Assembly: GCA_002385735.1 (NCBI GenBank)
Contig: DGEB01000030.1
Span: 505-12,585 of the forward strand
Length of the DNA: 12,081 nt
Source: Peptococcaceae bacterium UBA3937
GTDB taxonomy: Bacteria; Bacillota; Peptococcia; DRI-13; DTU073
Reading direction: 5' to 3'
The position numbers and the translations under genes were made by a program. How positions within the stretch are numbered: position 1 is the stretch's first letter; the number at the start of each line of letters is the position of its first letter. The notes below the pieces were generated by a model. The model saw only the letters and a list, made by a program, of their open reading frames with translations. It was not told the origin of the DNA and did no database searches. This document shows positions 1 to 6,584 of this stretch, one piece after another.

Positions 1-51
1 CTACAAAAAGTTGACACCGTCTTTGATAAAGTAATACTTGACAATAAATAA
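1..51 (+). CDS. 3' end of an upstream gene (partial)
   Basis: Frame 1 is open from the window edge and gives a 16-residue tail, LQKVDTVFDKVILDNK, then TAA at 49-51. A strong intrinsic terminator begins 20 nt downstream, which is what a real gene end would show. The other two forward frames stop earlier (within 33 and 14 nt). The tail is too short to assign a family. The reading frame is inferred from the stop-terminator spacing only. Confidence 0.45.
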   Translation, partial: LQKVDTVFDKVILDNK

Positions 52-70
52 GGATTTTTTGTAAGATGAA

Positions 71-99
71 CCCCGTGGGAGCACACGGGGTATTTTTTT
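71..99 (+). terminator. intrinsic terminator of the upstream gene
   Basis: A perfect 7-bp stem CCCCGTG / CACGGGG (71-77 with 84-90) closes a 6-nt loop and is followed by TA and seven T residues (93-99). This is a standard Rho-independent terminator and separates the upstream gene from the small membrane protein gene at 220. A second, weaker inverted repeat follows at 112-131 (AGCTTTCCC / GGGGAAGCT, with a very tight loop and a broken T tail). It could be a backup terminator or a 5' leader structure. Confidence 0.85.
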
Positions 100-142
100 G
101 CGCGTTAGCTTAGCTTTCCCGCGGGGAAGCTTGCTTTTCTAC

Positions 143-171
143 TGGATTATTCCGGCAAAATCGAATACAAT
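143..171 (+). promoter_or_regulatory. weak candidate promoter before the small membrane protein
   Basis: TACAAT at 166-171 is a good -10 hexamer. The 17-bp-spaced -35 position (143-148, TGGATT) matches TTGACA poorly. The longer string AATACAAT (164-171) also resembles the sigma-E -10 consensus CATACAnT, but no clear sigma-E -35 is visible at the expected distance. It lies between a terminator and the first gene of the next transcription unit, so some promoter is expected here; the exact elements are uncertain. Confidence 0.3.
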
Positions 172-219
172 ATTTACTGTAGAGTCGATCAAAAGCGGTG
201 AGAGAGTGGGAAGAATAGA

Positions 220-408
220 ATGAAGCCAGGAAAAAAACTATTTTTGTTAGTATTGGCAGAACTACTGATTGTTTTCGTTGGCCCCCAATTAATTACTGCC
301 TTCGTGGAAAGTGTCGGTTTAAACCTTTTGCTCAGGACGATGCTGGTGCTTCTGGCGATTTATTTGGCGCTGGAAATCACTGTTTCATTTAGACCGGGCA
401 ACAAGTAA
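220..408 (+). CDS. small two-helix membrane protein, unknown function
   Basis: A 62-residue protein that I do not recognise. It has a short basic N-terminus (MKPGKK), a hydrophobic segment at about residues 7-29, a second at about 35-54, and a polar C-terminus ending RPGNK. This predicts a two-pass inner-membrane protein with both ends in the cytoplasm. The ATG is preceded by a modest purine-rich site (GTGGGAAG, about 206-213). It sits 37 nt upstream of the site-2-type protease gene, so the two are probably co-transcribed. A role as partner or substrate of that protease is possible but rests on position only. Translation is likely given length, start signal and membrane topology. Confidence 0.6.
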   Translation: MKPGKKLFLLVLAELLIVFVGPQLITAFVESVGLNLLLRTMLVLLAIYLALEITVSFRPGNK

Positions 409-445
409 GCTGGTTATCGTTAGGTTATTTGAAGGAGGAGAATTG

Positions 446-1078
446 ATGTTCGATGCGAATTTTTGGCGGGAACTAATGATCAGGCTCCCGGTTATTTTAA
501 TCGCCTTAAGCTTTCATGAGTTTGCGCATGCCTATACCGCCTATAGATTAGGTGATAATACACCGAAATATCAAGGACGTTTGACGCTTAATCCCCTGGC
601 TCATTTAGACCCCGTTGGAACCCTGATGATTATTTTTGGGCCCTTTGGCTGGGCCAAACCGGTCATGATCAATCCCTTAAACTTTAGGGGAAGCAAAAGA
701 AAAGGATCGATGCTGGTATCCTTGGCCGGTCCCCTGAGCAATCTTATTATTGCCGTTATTGCAGCTGTTTTGCTTCATTTAGTGGTTAGTTTTGACACGA
801 ATGTTTTCTGGCCCACCTTTTTCCAGTCGTTAGTGATTATTAACATTGGTTTGGCTTTTTTTAACCTCGTTCCGGTGCCGCCTTTGGATGGGTCTAAAAT
901 ATTAGCCGGATTACTGCCTTATCACATGCGAAATGTGATATATAATTTAGAAATGTACGGCCCCATTATTTTGATTATGTTGATTGTTACCGGGGCAATC
1001 GGTACAATTTTAACGCCATTGATTATCGGGGTGTATAACTTTATTATCATGATCACCAGTATTTTTAGTTTGCTCTAA
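446..1078 (+). CDS. site-2-type zinc metalloprotease (M50 family)
   Basis: A 210-residue polytopic membrane protein of the M50/S2P family, which cleaves substrates within the membrane using zinc. The zinc motif HEFAH is at residues 24-28 within the first hydrophobic segment. NPLAHLDPVGT follows at 49-59, SLAGPLSN at about 92-99, and the second catalytic motif NLVPVPPLDG at 139-149 supplies the conserved Asp of the LDG element. There is no PDZ domain, so it belongs to the short group lacking one, unlike RseP or SpoIVFB with its CBS domain. ATG 446 is preferred over TTG 443 because AAGGAGG (432-438) lies 7 nt upstream of it. The natural substrate cannot be read from the sequence. It lies between a small membrane protein and trpS, an arrangement I recall from related spore formers. 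Confidence 0.9.
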   Translation: MFDANFWRELMIRLPVILIALSFHEFAHAYTAYRLGDNTPKYQGRLTLNPLAHLDPVGTLMIIFGPFGWAKPVMINPLNFRGSKRKGSMLVSLAGPLSNLIIAVIAAVLLHLVVSFDTNVFWPTFFQSLVIINIGLAFFNLVPVPPLDGSKILAGLLPYHMRNVIYNLEMYGPIILIMLIVTGAIGTILTPLIIGVYNFIIMITSIFSLL

Positions 1079-1152
1079 TTCCTGAAACTTGCGAATGAGG
1101 ATGTAAAGTCAAGTGGGAGGAAAAAATCTGGAAAAACGGAGGTATAACCAAG

Positions 1153-2139
1153 ATGGACAAGGGTACGATTTTTAGCGGAATGCGCCCCACCGGCCGGTTG
1201 CACATCGGACATTTGAGTGTGCTGGAAAACTGGGTAAAGCTCCAGGATGAATATAAATGCTACTTTGGGATTGTGGATTGGCATGCCTTGACCACGTCTT
1301 TTGATGCTACCGAGGAGATTCAAGGAAACATCCGGCAGATGCTGCTGGATTGGCTGAGCGCCGGGTTGGACCCGGAAAAAAGCCCCATCTTTGTGCAATC
1401 CAGCGTGAAGGAGCACGGTGAATTACACTTGCTCCTATCGATGATTACGCCTTTATCCTGGCTGGAACGGATCCCCACCTATAAGGACCAACTGCAACAG
1501 TTGGGCAGTCAGGGGAAGGACATTTCTACCTATGGCTTTTTAGGCTATCCCCTTTTAATGGCCGCTGATATCCTGGTATACCGGGCTAATGCGGTGCCGG
1601 TCGGGGAAGACCAACTGCCTCATTTGGAATTCACTCGGGAGATTGCGAGGCGGTTCCATCATCTTTTTGGGCAGGAAATCCTCCCGGAGCCTCAGGCTAT
1701 TTTGGCGAAAGTGGCGATGCTTCCCGGCGTGGACGGGCGGAAAATGAGCAAAAGCTATAACAATGATATTCCGCTCTCGGCCACTCCTGAGGAAATCTGG
1801 CAAAAGGTGCAGATGATGGTGACCGACCCGGCGCGGATTAAAAAAAGCGACCCGGGGCATCCGGATGTTTGTATTGTGCATACCTATCAAAACATTTACA
1901 ACACCGACGAGGTCGAGGAACTACGGGAAAATTGCTGCCAGGGGAAAATCGGCTGTGTGGAATGTAAAAAACGCCTGGCGGCCATTCTTGATAAGAAACT
2001 CGCCCCCTTGCGGGAAAAACGGGCATATTATGCGGAAAAACCTGAGTTATTGCAGGAAATTTTAGAGACAAGCAGTGAAAAAGCACGGGCCGCCGCTGGG
2101 GAAACCATGGAGTTAGTGCGGAGCGCGATGCACATTTAA
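1153..2139 (+). CDS. trpS: tryptophanyl-tRNA synthetase
   Basis: Class I aminoacyl-tRNA synthetase that charges tRNA-Trp with tryptophan using ATP; cytoplasmic. The 328-residue length fits bacterial TrpRS. HIGH is at residues 17-20 (RLHIGHLS), GEDQ at 141-144 and KMSKS at 187-191. The C-terminal half carries C231-x20-C252-x6-C259-x2-C262, plus C253. The last part (GKIGCVECK) closely resembles the iron-sulfur binding motif described for Thermotoga maritima TrpRS (C-x22-C-x6-C-x2-C), so a [4Fe-4S] cluster is plausible here. GGAGGT at 1138-1143 lies 9 nt before the ATG and supports this start. I see no T-box leader upstream, so tryptophan control through a T-box is not evident. The gene follows the protease with 74 nt between them. 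Confidence 0.96.
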   Translation: MDKGTIFSGMRPTGRLHIGHLSVLENWVKLQDEYKCYFGIVDWHALTTSFDATEEIQGNIRQMLLDWLSAGLDPEKSPIFVQSSVKEHGELHLLLSMITPLSWLERIPTYKDQLQQLGSQGKDISTYGFLGYPLLMAADILVYRANAVPVGEDQLPHLEFTREIARRFHHLFGQEILPEPQAILAKVAMLPGVDGRKMSKSYNNDIPLSATPEEIWQKVQMMVTDPARIKKSDPGHPDVCIVHTYQNIYNTDEVEELRENCCQGKIGCVECKKRLAAILDKKLAPLREKRAYYAEKPELLQEILETSSEKARAAAGETMELVRSAMHI

Positions 2140-2189
2140 CGGGGGATGTATGCCTTAATGGATTATGGAAATAAAGTGGTGAGCGGAAA

Positions 2190-2975
2190 ATGTCGTATCA
2201 AGTAAAGCTGCCGGTTTTTGAAGGGCCGATGGATTTGCTCTTGCATTTAATTGAGAAGAATGAACTGGATATTTATAATATTCCGATTGCCCTGATTACC
2301 CAGCAGTATCTGGATTATTTAGCCCGGGCGGAGGAACTGGATCTGGAACTAACCAGTGATTTTCTGGTGATGGCCAGTACCTTGCTGGCAATTAAAGCGC
2401 GGATGTTGTTACCGAAACCGGTCGTCGAAACCGTGGAGGAAGAAGAGGGGCCGGATCCCCGGGCCGAATTGGTGGAAAAATTGCTGGAATACAAAGCATA
2501 TAAGGAAAAGGCCAACTTTTTCCGTGAACGGGAAGAGTGTCAGTCCCGTTATTTCTGGCGGGAAATTGACGAAGGCAAGCTGCTGAAGGAATTCCGTCCG
2601 GCCAATCCGGTGGGCTCCTTGTCCATGAATGACTTGATGGTGGTTTTATGCAAGGTGCTCAAGAAGGTAGAGGAAAGGCTCGAGTTTGTCTCCATTAGTC
2701 GTGAGGAGATTACAATTCAGGATAAAATTGCTGGTATTCTTGCTTTACTGGATGAGCCCTCCCTTGGTAAAGGGCTTTCCTTTTATCAGTTGCTTGATGT
2801 TCCGCACATTACGAAAGAAGAAGTGATCGTCACCTTTTTAGCCCTGTTGGAGTTAATCAAATTGGGCAAGATTTACGTCCAGCAAAAAGGAATGTTCGAC
2901 GATATCTATATTTTCAGCATGCAGACGGTAATGACCGAAAGGAAAGGAGTTTTCGAAGATGCCGTTGTTTCCTGA
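2190..2975 (+). CDS. scpA: segregation and condensation protein A (kleisin)
   Basis: ScpA is the kleisin subunit of the SMC-ScpA-ScpB condensin, which compacts and segregates the chromosome near the origin. This 261-residue protein has the classic N-terminus KLPVFEGPMDLLLHLIEKNE followed by DIYNIPI, which binds the SMC neck. An acidic linker (VEEEEGPDP) lies at about residues 83-91, and a C-terminal winged helix (about 180-245) would contact the SMC cap. Length is normal for the family. The ribosome site is weak (GGTGAG about 6 nt before the ATG). The last 17 nt overlap scpB, indicating translational coupling and stoichiometric production of the two partners. Confidence 0.96.
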   Translation: MSYQVKLPVFEGPMDLLLHLIEKNELDIYNIPIALITQQYLDYLARAEELDLELTSDFLVMASTLLAIKARMLLPKPVVETVEEEEGPDPRAELVEKLLEYKAYKEKANFFREREECQSRYFWREIDEGKLLKEFRPANPVGSLSMNDLMVVLCKVLKKVEERLEFVSISREEITIQDKIAGILALLDEPSLGKGLSFYQLLDVPHITKEEVIVTFLALLELIKLGKIYVQQKGMFDDIYIFSMQTVMTERKGVFEDAVVS

Positions 2976-3540
2976 TGAAGCGAAAAACGCCATTGAGGCC
3001 TTATTGTTTGTTTCTAATGAACCGCTGTCCGCGCAAACGATTGCCGAGATTCTGGATCGTTCACCTTATGATGTGGAAGTGCTCTTGAAAGAGATTAAAG
3101 CTGATTGTGAAAAGGAAGCGAGGGGCTTTTGCCTGATGGAAGTGGCCGGCGGCTATTCCTTTGTTACCAGGCCCGAATATGCCCCCTATATTGAAAAACT
3201 GGTCAAACCCCGTTTGAGCACCTTGACCCAGGCGGCTTTGGAAACTTTGGCCATTGTCGCCTACAAGCAACCCATTACCCGCAGCGAGATTGAGGAAATC
3301 CGCGGGGTGAAGTGCGATAAAGCGTTGAACACCTTGATTGAACGTACTTTAATCCAGGAACGGGGACGGAAGGACGGGCCGGGTCGCCCCATTGTTTACG
3401 GTACTACCAAGGATTTTCTGAAGTATTTTGGGCTGAAAAGCCTGGATGATTTGCCGAAAGTCGATTTACAGGTCATGGCGAAGTTAAATCCGCAACTGGC
3501 GGCGGAGACGGAGAAACAGGAGGATACGAGGGTCTCCTGA
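2959..3540 (+). CDS. scpB: segregation and condensation protein B
   Basis: ScpB dimerises and binds the central part of ScpA to complete the condensin complex. The 193-residue protein has two winged-helix domains. The first covers about residues 4-80 (AIEALLFVSNEPLS). The second covers about 84-165 and contains the family signature TLAIVAYKQPITRSEIEEIR followed by GPGRPIVYGTT and FLKYFGLKSLDDLP. The C-terminal 25 residues are polar and variable, as is usual. AAAGGAG (2943-2949) inside the end of scpA, 9 nt before the ATG, supports the start. Reading the ScpA C-terminus through the overlap confirms that both frames are used. Confidence 0.97.
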   Translation: MPLFPDEAKNAIEALLFVSNEPLSAQTIAEILDRSPYDVEVLLKEIKADCEKEARGFCLMEVAGGYSFVTRPEYAPYIEKLVKPRLSTLTQAALETLAIVAYKQPITRSEIEEIRGVKCDKALNTLIERTLIQERGRKDGPGRPIVYGTTKDFLKYFGLKSLDDLPKVDLQVMAKLNPQLAAETEKQEDTRVS

Positions 3541-3616
3541 CGGCAAGCGCGGATGAGCGTGGGAGTGTGGAAAAACGAAGGGTGGGCCAATAGTTTTGTA
3601 AGGAGTGGGGTCAGGA

Positions 3617-4027
3617 ATGCCATTTGACTACGATCATCATTGTTTCGGCTGTGGGGAAAAGAATCCGGTTGGAATGAAACTGAAGTTTGCGCAGGAGGGG
3701 GAGGTCGTTAGTACCACCTTTTGTCCGCCCGCAACTTACCAGGGCTATCCCGGCGTTTTACACGGCGGCATTGTCAGCACCCTTTTTGACGAGGTCATGT
3801 CCCAATGTCTCTTTGTTTTGAACCAGCCGGCCTTTACGGCCCGTTTGGAGGTGCGTTTCCGGCACAATATCCCGGTGGAAAAGCCGGTGCGCTTTGAAGC
3901 CTGGATTGTGAGGCGCAAGGGCTTGCTGGTGGATTTGGAAGCCCGTGCCTTGCTGGAGGATGGGAAATTGGCGGCAGAGGCCAAAGGGCGTTTTATGCTG
4001 ATTAAAGAGAAGGAAAACAAGGTCTGA
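3617..4027 (+). CDS. PaaI-type hotdog-fold thioesterase
   Basis: A 136-residue single-domain hotdog protein of the PaaI/YbgC-like acyl-CoA thioesterase group. The conserved loop GVLHGGIVSTLFDEVM (residues 46-61) contains H49-G50-G51 and the likely catalytic D58, and the N-terminus carries CFGCGEKNPVGMKLKF (9-24), which is common in this subfamily. By family it would hydrolyse an acyl-CoA thioester; the substrate is unknown. AAGGAG (3600-3605) is 11 nt before ATG 3617. GTG 3605 also opens the frame but overlaps that site, so ATG is preferred. It lies 76 nt after scpB and is probably the last gene of that unit, since a terminator hairpin follows at 4093. Confidence 0.9.
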   Translation: MPFDYDHHCFGCGEKNPVGMKLKFAQEGEVVSTTFCPPATYQGYPGVLHGGIVSTLFDEVMSQCLFVLNQPAFTARLEVRFRHNIPVEKPVRFEAWIVRRKGLLVDLEARALLEDGKLAAEAKGRFMLIKEKENKV

Positions 4028-4081
4028 TCCCTTAAAAGAAGCATCGTTTTCGTGATGTTTGAATAGAGCTTAGTGCTGGTA

Positions 4082-4127
4082 AAATCTAAAAAGACAGTCG
4101 TCCGTTTGGGGCGACTGTCGTTGTTTT
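4082..4127. terminator. bidirectional intrinsic terminator between convergent genes
   Basis: The stem GACAGTCG / CGACTGTC (4093-4100 with 4112-4119) is perfect and can be lengthened by T-G, C-G and C-G pairs to 11 bp with a GTTTG loop. On the plus strand it is followed by TTGTTTT; on the minus strand the complement of AAAATCTAAAAA supplies a second T-run. It would therefore end both the plus-strand thioesterase transcript and the minus-strand DUF2935 transcript. Confidence 0.85.
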
Positions 4128-4173
4128 GGCCGCTTCACTATGGAGTGACTTTTTTGTTGTATAAAGGCTCGCA

Positions 4174-5301
4174 TTACTTAAAGTTGATTTTGACCTGGGT
4201 GGTATTGCCGGTAAAAAAGGTTTTTTTCGGGCGGTAAATTGGCTGCAAGGGAGCGGCGAAATCTTCCTTTAGTTTTTCCGCCACGGTTTCGGATATTTCC
4301 GCGCTTGATTCGGCAAAGGTTTTTGAGCCCCCTGTTTCGGCAAAGGATTCGGTTGTTTGCTCCGCATCTGTTGGGGATAGGGTTTCGGTTCCTTGTTCTT
4401 TCTCATGAAGCCCGGTGTTATCGCTTTTCTTTAAGCTTTCCTCCTGGCTGACATCGCCTGTGTTTTCCAGCACCGGTGGGCTGGTGGCGCAGGGCGGGGC
4501 GGAAGGCGCAGGCATTTGTTTAAGCATTCTTAAATCCCGGTCCAGATCCATAAGGAATTTTTCAGCTTCTCTCCTAACGTGATCGGCCAAAAGCGGCGGG
4601 ATGAGACTTAAAATCTTGCAGTTAGTGAGGAGTTGGGTGGCTGCCGCTTTGAAATTCCGGATTTCCGTCCCGGCTTCTTTTACTTCCGCGGTAAAGCGCA
4701 ACAGGGAAGGAATCGGCCGCGGGGTGATTTCCAGCATGGATTCAAAGTCTTCCGACTGGCAGCGGAGATTGTCAAAGGTATCGCTGAACATTTCGGCCTG
4801 GCAGACAAACCTCCGTTCGGACGGATCCAAAAGATGAGCGATAAATTTGGCATGGTCGGCCATAATTCTTAACCAGAAGACTTCATCCTGGATCAGCTCT
4901 TCCGTTGGCGTCATCAGTTCGCCGCGTCTGAAACGGATAATATTAATGGCAAAGCGAATCGCTTCTCTTCTGATGTGGTCGATCAATAAGGGATAATTGG
5001 CCCCGCCCATTCTGCATTCAATAATCCGGTCCAGCACCAGGGTTTTGTACTGAATGAATTCTAAAACCGCTTTTAAGCTGTCGTTGGCTAATTGGTCGAG
5101 CCCGCGTCCTGGGGATACGGCCTTGCTCTTTTCCTCCAACTCGGCAAAACGTGACTCGAAGTCTTGCGCCATTTGGATTAGTCTCGTTTCGTTACAGGGT
5201 AAGCCTAAACGGATAAACAGCGCATGTTCTTTCATGATGCGCAGCCAGAACCGGAGTTCGTTTAATAGCAATTCGTTTAGAGGACATCCCACGTTTCCCA
5301 T
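4174..5301 (-). CDS. DUF2935 protein: duplicated helical-bundle domain with a long C-terminal tail
   Basis: A 375-residue protein whose first 260 residues match the DUF2935 family of spore formers (ferritin/hemerythrin-like helical bundles of unknown function). The unit is duplicated. FWLRIMKEHALFI (18-30) repeats as FWLRIMADHAKFI (142-154), and PLLIDHIRREAIRF (104-117) repeats as PLLADHVRREAEKF (236-249). H26/H150, H109/H241 and E113/E245 occupy equivalent positions and could bind metal, which is inference. Residues 261-375 form a Pro/Ser/Thr/Glu-rich, low-complexity tail ending in a basic-aromatic segment (KKTFFTGNTTQVKINFK), not part of the usual family length as I recall it. No signal peptide or membrane segment is present. 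AGGAGG (complement of 5309-5314), 7 nt before the ATG, fixes the start. It stands alone on the minus strand. Family members have been linked to spores, but its role here is unproven. Confidence 0.85.
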   Translation of the reverse strand: MGNVGCPLNELLLNELRFWLRIMKEHALFIRLGLPCNETRLIQMAQDFESRFAELEEKSKAVSPGRGLDQLANDSLKAVLEFIQYKTLVLDRIIECRMGGANYPLLIDHIRREAIRFAINIIRFRRGELMTPTEELIQDEVFWLRIMADHAKFIAHLLDPSERRFVCQAEMFSDTFDNLRCQSEDFESMLEITPRPIPSLLRFTAEVKEAGTEIRNFKAAATQLLTNCKILSLIPPLLADHVRREAEKFLMDLDRDLRMLKQMPAPSAPPCATSPPVLENTGDVSQEESLKKSDNTGLHEKEQGTETLSPTDAEQTTESFAETGGSKTFAESSAEISETVAEKLKEDFAAPLQPIYRPKKTFFTGNTTQVKINFK

Positions 5302-5346
5302 TTTCTAACCTCCTGTTTCAAATAAATTACTTTCTAGCTATATGTA

Positions 5347-5375
5347 TATGTATGCGGAAGGTGGTAAGTGTATGG
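5347..5375 (-). promoter_or_regulatory. candidate sigma-E-like promoter for the DUF2935 gene
   Basis: Read on the minus strand, CATACATA (5354-5347) matches the mother-cell sigma-E -10 consensus CATACAnT at all but its last base. CCATACA (5375-5369) lies 14 bp upstream in the -35 position and shares only the CATA core with TCATATT. The spacing is right for sigma-E. The local repeat TATGTATATGTATG makes chance matches easier, so this is tentative. Confidence 0.3.
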
Positions 5376-5392
5376 CGAAGTGGGAAATACTA
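5364..5392 (+). promoter_or_regulatory. candidate forespore-type promoter for the ytfI-like/ytfJ operon
   Basis: AATACTA at 5386-5392 resembles the sigma-G -10 consensus CATACTA, and GTAAG at 5364-5368 lies 17 bp upstream with a partial match to the -35. As I recall, ytfJ in Bacillus is a forespore gene, which would agree. The match is weak. The divergent gene start at 5301 and the gene start at 5426 require at least two promoters in this 124-nt gap. Confidence 0.22.
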
Positions 5393-5425
5393 AGAGATGG
5401 GAATTAGAAGGAAGAGAGGTTGTTT

Positions 5426-6004
5426 ATGCTGAAAGCGCTTCTGGTGGGGGCTTTACTTGCGTTTATTGGCGCCGCCTTTTTGCCAATTAAGGTGTATTAC
5501 GATTTTTACAGCGCCCCGGACTTTCGCAAAATGAGCATCCTGGTCAAAATCTGGGCGCTTCCGGTCTATGCCAAAAATGAAGCTAAAGCCCACGAGGCCA
5601 TCTCGTCCGCTTCCTTTCTCCGGCAACAACAACGAGTGTTGCCCTTTTTTTACCGGCGGCACCAAATTATCTATCAGCTGCTCAAACTGACCCGGTGGTT
5701 AAAGCTTCGAAAACTGGCAGTCTATCTTGAATTTGGCAGCGAAAATCCGGCCAAAACCGCGCTGGCAGTGGGCGCCAGTTGGTGGCTGGCCGGGATGATG
5801 CATAGCCTGTTTGTTTCCCGTTATCATCTGGCTGATGGCGAATACCGCCTGGAGATTGTCCCCAATTACGAGCGGCAGAATTACTTGCTCATGGATACCT
5901 CTTGCATATTCGAGTTCGCTCTGGGCCATATTATGATTATCATGGGTTTTTTAACAGTTAATAGCGGGAAAATCAGAAAATTGGCAAAGGAGGACATTCC
6001 ATGA
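5426..6004 (+). CDS. ytfI: DUF2953 protein, YtfI-like
   Basis: A 192-residue protein with an N-terminal hydrophobic anchor (LLVGALLAFIGAAFLPIKVYY, split across residues 5-25) and a soluble part. Its conserved centre, LEFGSENPAKTALAVGASWW at about 101-120, and the later IVPNY are typical of DUF2953. A second hydrophobic stretch lies at about 165-178. In Bacillus subtilis the DUF2953 gene ytfI is directly upstream of ytfJ, and the same order occurs here. The stop overlaps the ytfJ start by four bases (ATGA), implying coupled translation. ATG 5426 follows GAGAGG (5414-5419) by 6 nt; TTG 5420 opens the same frame two codons earlier but touches that site. The biochemical function is unknown; involvement with YtfJ in the spore is inferred from the pairing. 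Confidence 0.82.
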   Translation: MLKALLVGALLAFIGAAFLPIKVYYDFYSAPDFRKMSILVKIWALPVYAKNEAKAHEAISSASFLRQQQRVLPFFYRRHQIIYQLLKLTRWLKLRKLAVYLEFGSENPAKTALAVGASWWLAGMMHSLFVSRYHLADGEYRLEIVPNYERQNYLLMDTSCIFEFALGHIMIIMGFLTVNSGKIRKLAKEDIP

Positions 6005-6468
6005 GTGATCATCCGATCGAGGGGCTGATGAAAACAGCCATGGAAAGTATCAAGGAGATGACCGATGTCAATACAGTGGTTGGGGATGCGGTGGAGACGC
6101 CGGACGGAACTGTGATTATTCCGGTTTCCCAGGTGGCCTGTGGTTTTGCCGCCGGGGGCAGCGAGTTTAGTGTCCGCGGAGGAAGGGAGCGCGGTGAGCA
6201 GGATGGAGGAACGACTTTGCCCTTTGGAGGCGGCAGTGGCGCCGGGGTCTCCGTGCAGCCGGTGGGCTTTTTGGTGGTGGGAAACGGGCAAGTGCGTTTA
6301 ATTTCCGTCAACGAAAAGGGGGTTTTCCTGGACCGGTTAATCGAGGCGGGAACCCAGGTCATCGAACAAATGCAGCATTTGATGAAAAAGAAAAAGGCGA
6401 TAATGGCGGGACCCAATAGTCAGTGTGTCGGGGCCGAATTTGTCGGGGCGGCGGTGGAAGAGGAATAA
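6001..6468 (+). CDS. ytfJ: spore protein YtfJ (GerW family)
   Basis: A 155-residue member of the YtfJ/GerW family, found in the inner part of endospores and needed in some species for normal germination. Diagnostic segments are IEGLMKTAMESIKEM (6-20), GTVIIPVSQVACGFAAGGSE (36-55), the glycine-rich GGGSGAGVSVQPVGFLVV (76-93) and VRLISV (98-103). There is no signal peptide. The start is fixed by AAAGGAGG (5986-5993) and by the four-base overlap with the preceding gene. The C-terminal 50 residues, with a KKKK patch at about 129-132 and an acidic end (VEEE), are less conserved. The gene is followed by spmA 116 nt downstream. Confidence 0.95.
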   Translation: MSDHPIEGLMKTAMESIKEMTDVNTVVGDAVETPDGTVIIPVSQVACGFAAGGSEFSVRGGRERGEQDGGTTLPFGGGSGAGVSVQPVGFLVVGNGQVRLISVNEKGVFLDRLIEAGTQVIEQMQHLMKKKKAIMAGPNSQCVGAEFVGAAVEEE

Positions 6469-6479
6469 GTTGAGGTTTC

Positions 6480-6513
6480 TAATGCTGCTTAGTTCTTAAT
6501 GCTGCTTGGTTCT
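6480..6513 (+). repeat. two tandem copies of a 17-nt unit
   Basis: TAATGCTGCTTAGTTCT (6480-6496) is followed directly by TAATGCTGCTTGGTTCT (6497-6513), with one difference in 17. The pair lies in the gap between ytfJ and spmA, 72 nt before the spmA start. It could be a recent slippage duplication or a two-site binding element; nothing else in the window carries further copies that I could see. Confidence 0.8.
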
Positions 6514-6584
6514 AAATAGTGGCCGTTTTTCATAAGGTTTATTGTGGTCATGGCACTTCGGGGGAGGAGTTAAGAGGGGATGCA

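Noticed and set aside
11..43. Two TTGACA hexamers (11-16 and 38-43)
   Set aside because: No -10 element follows at 16-18 bp and they lie within the probable coding end of the upstream gene, before a terminator.
1075..1416. Minus-strand open frame across the start of trpS
   Set aside because: It is antisense to the conserved TrpRS N-terminus and has no ribosome site or recognisable domain.
2147..2206. 19-codon frame between trpS and scpA beginning MYALMDYG
   Set aside because: It overlaps the scpA start in another frame, has only a run of G as possible ribosome site, and shows no sign of conservation.
6519..6584. N-terminal extension of SpmA to GTG 6519
   Set aside because: The extra 22 residues are hydrophilic, unlike the family N-terminus, and no ribosome site precedes the GTG.
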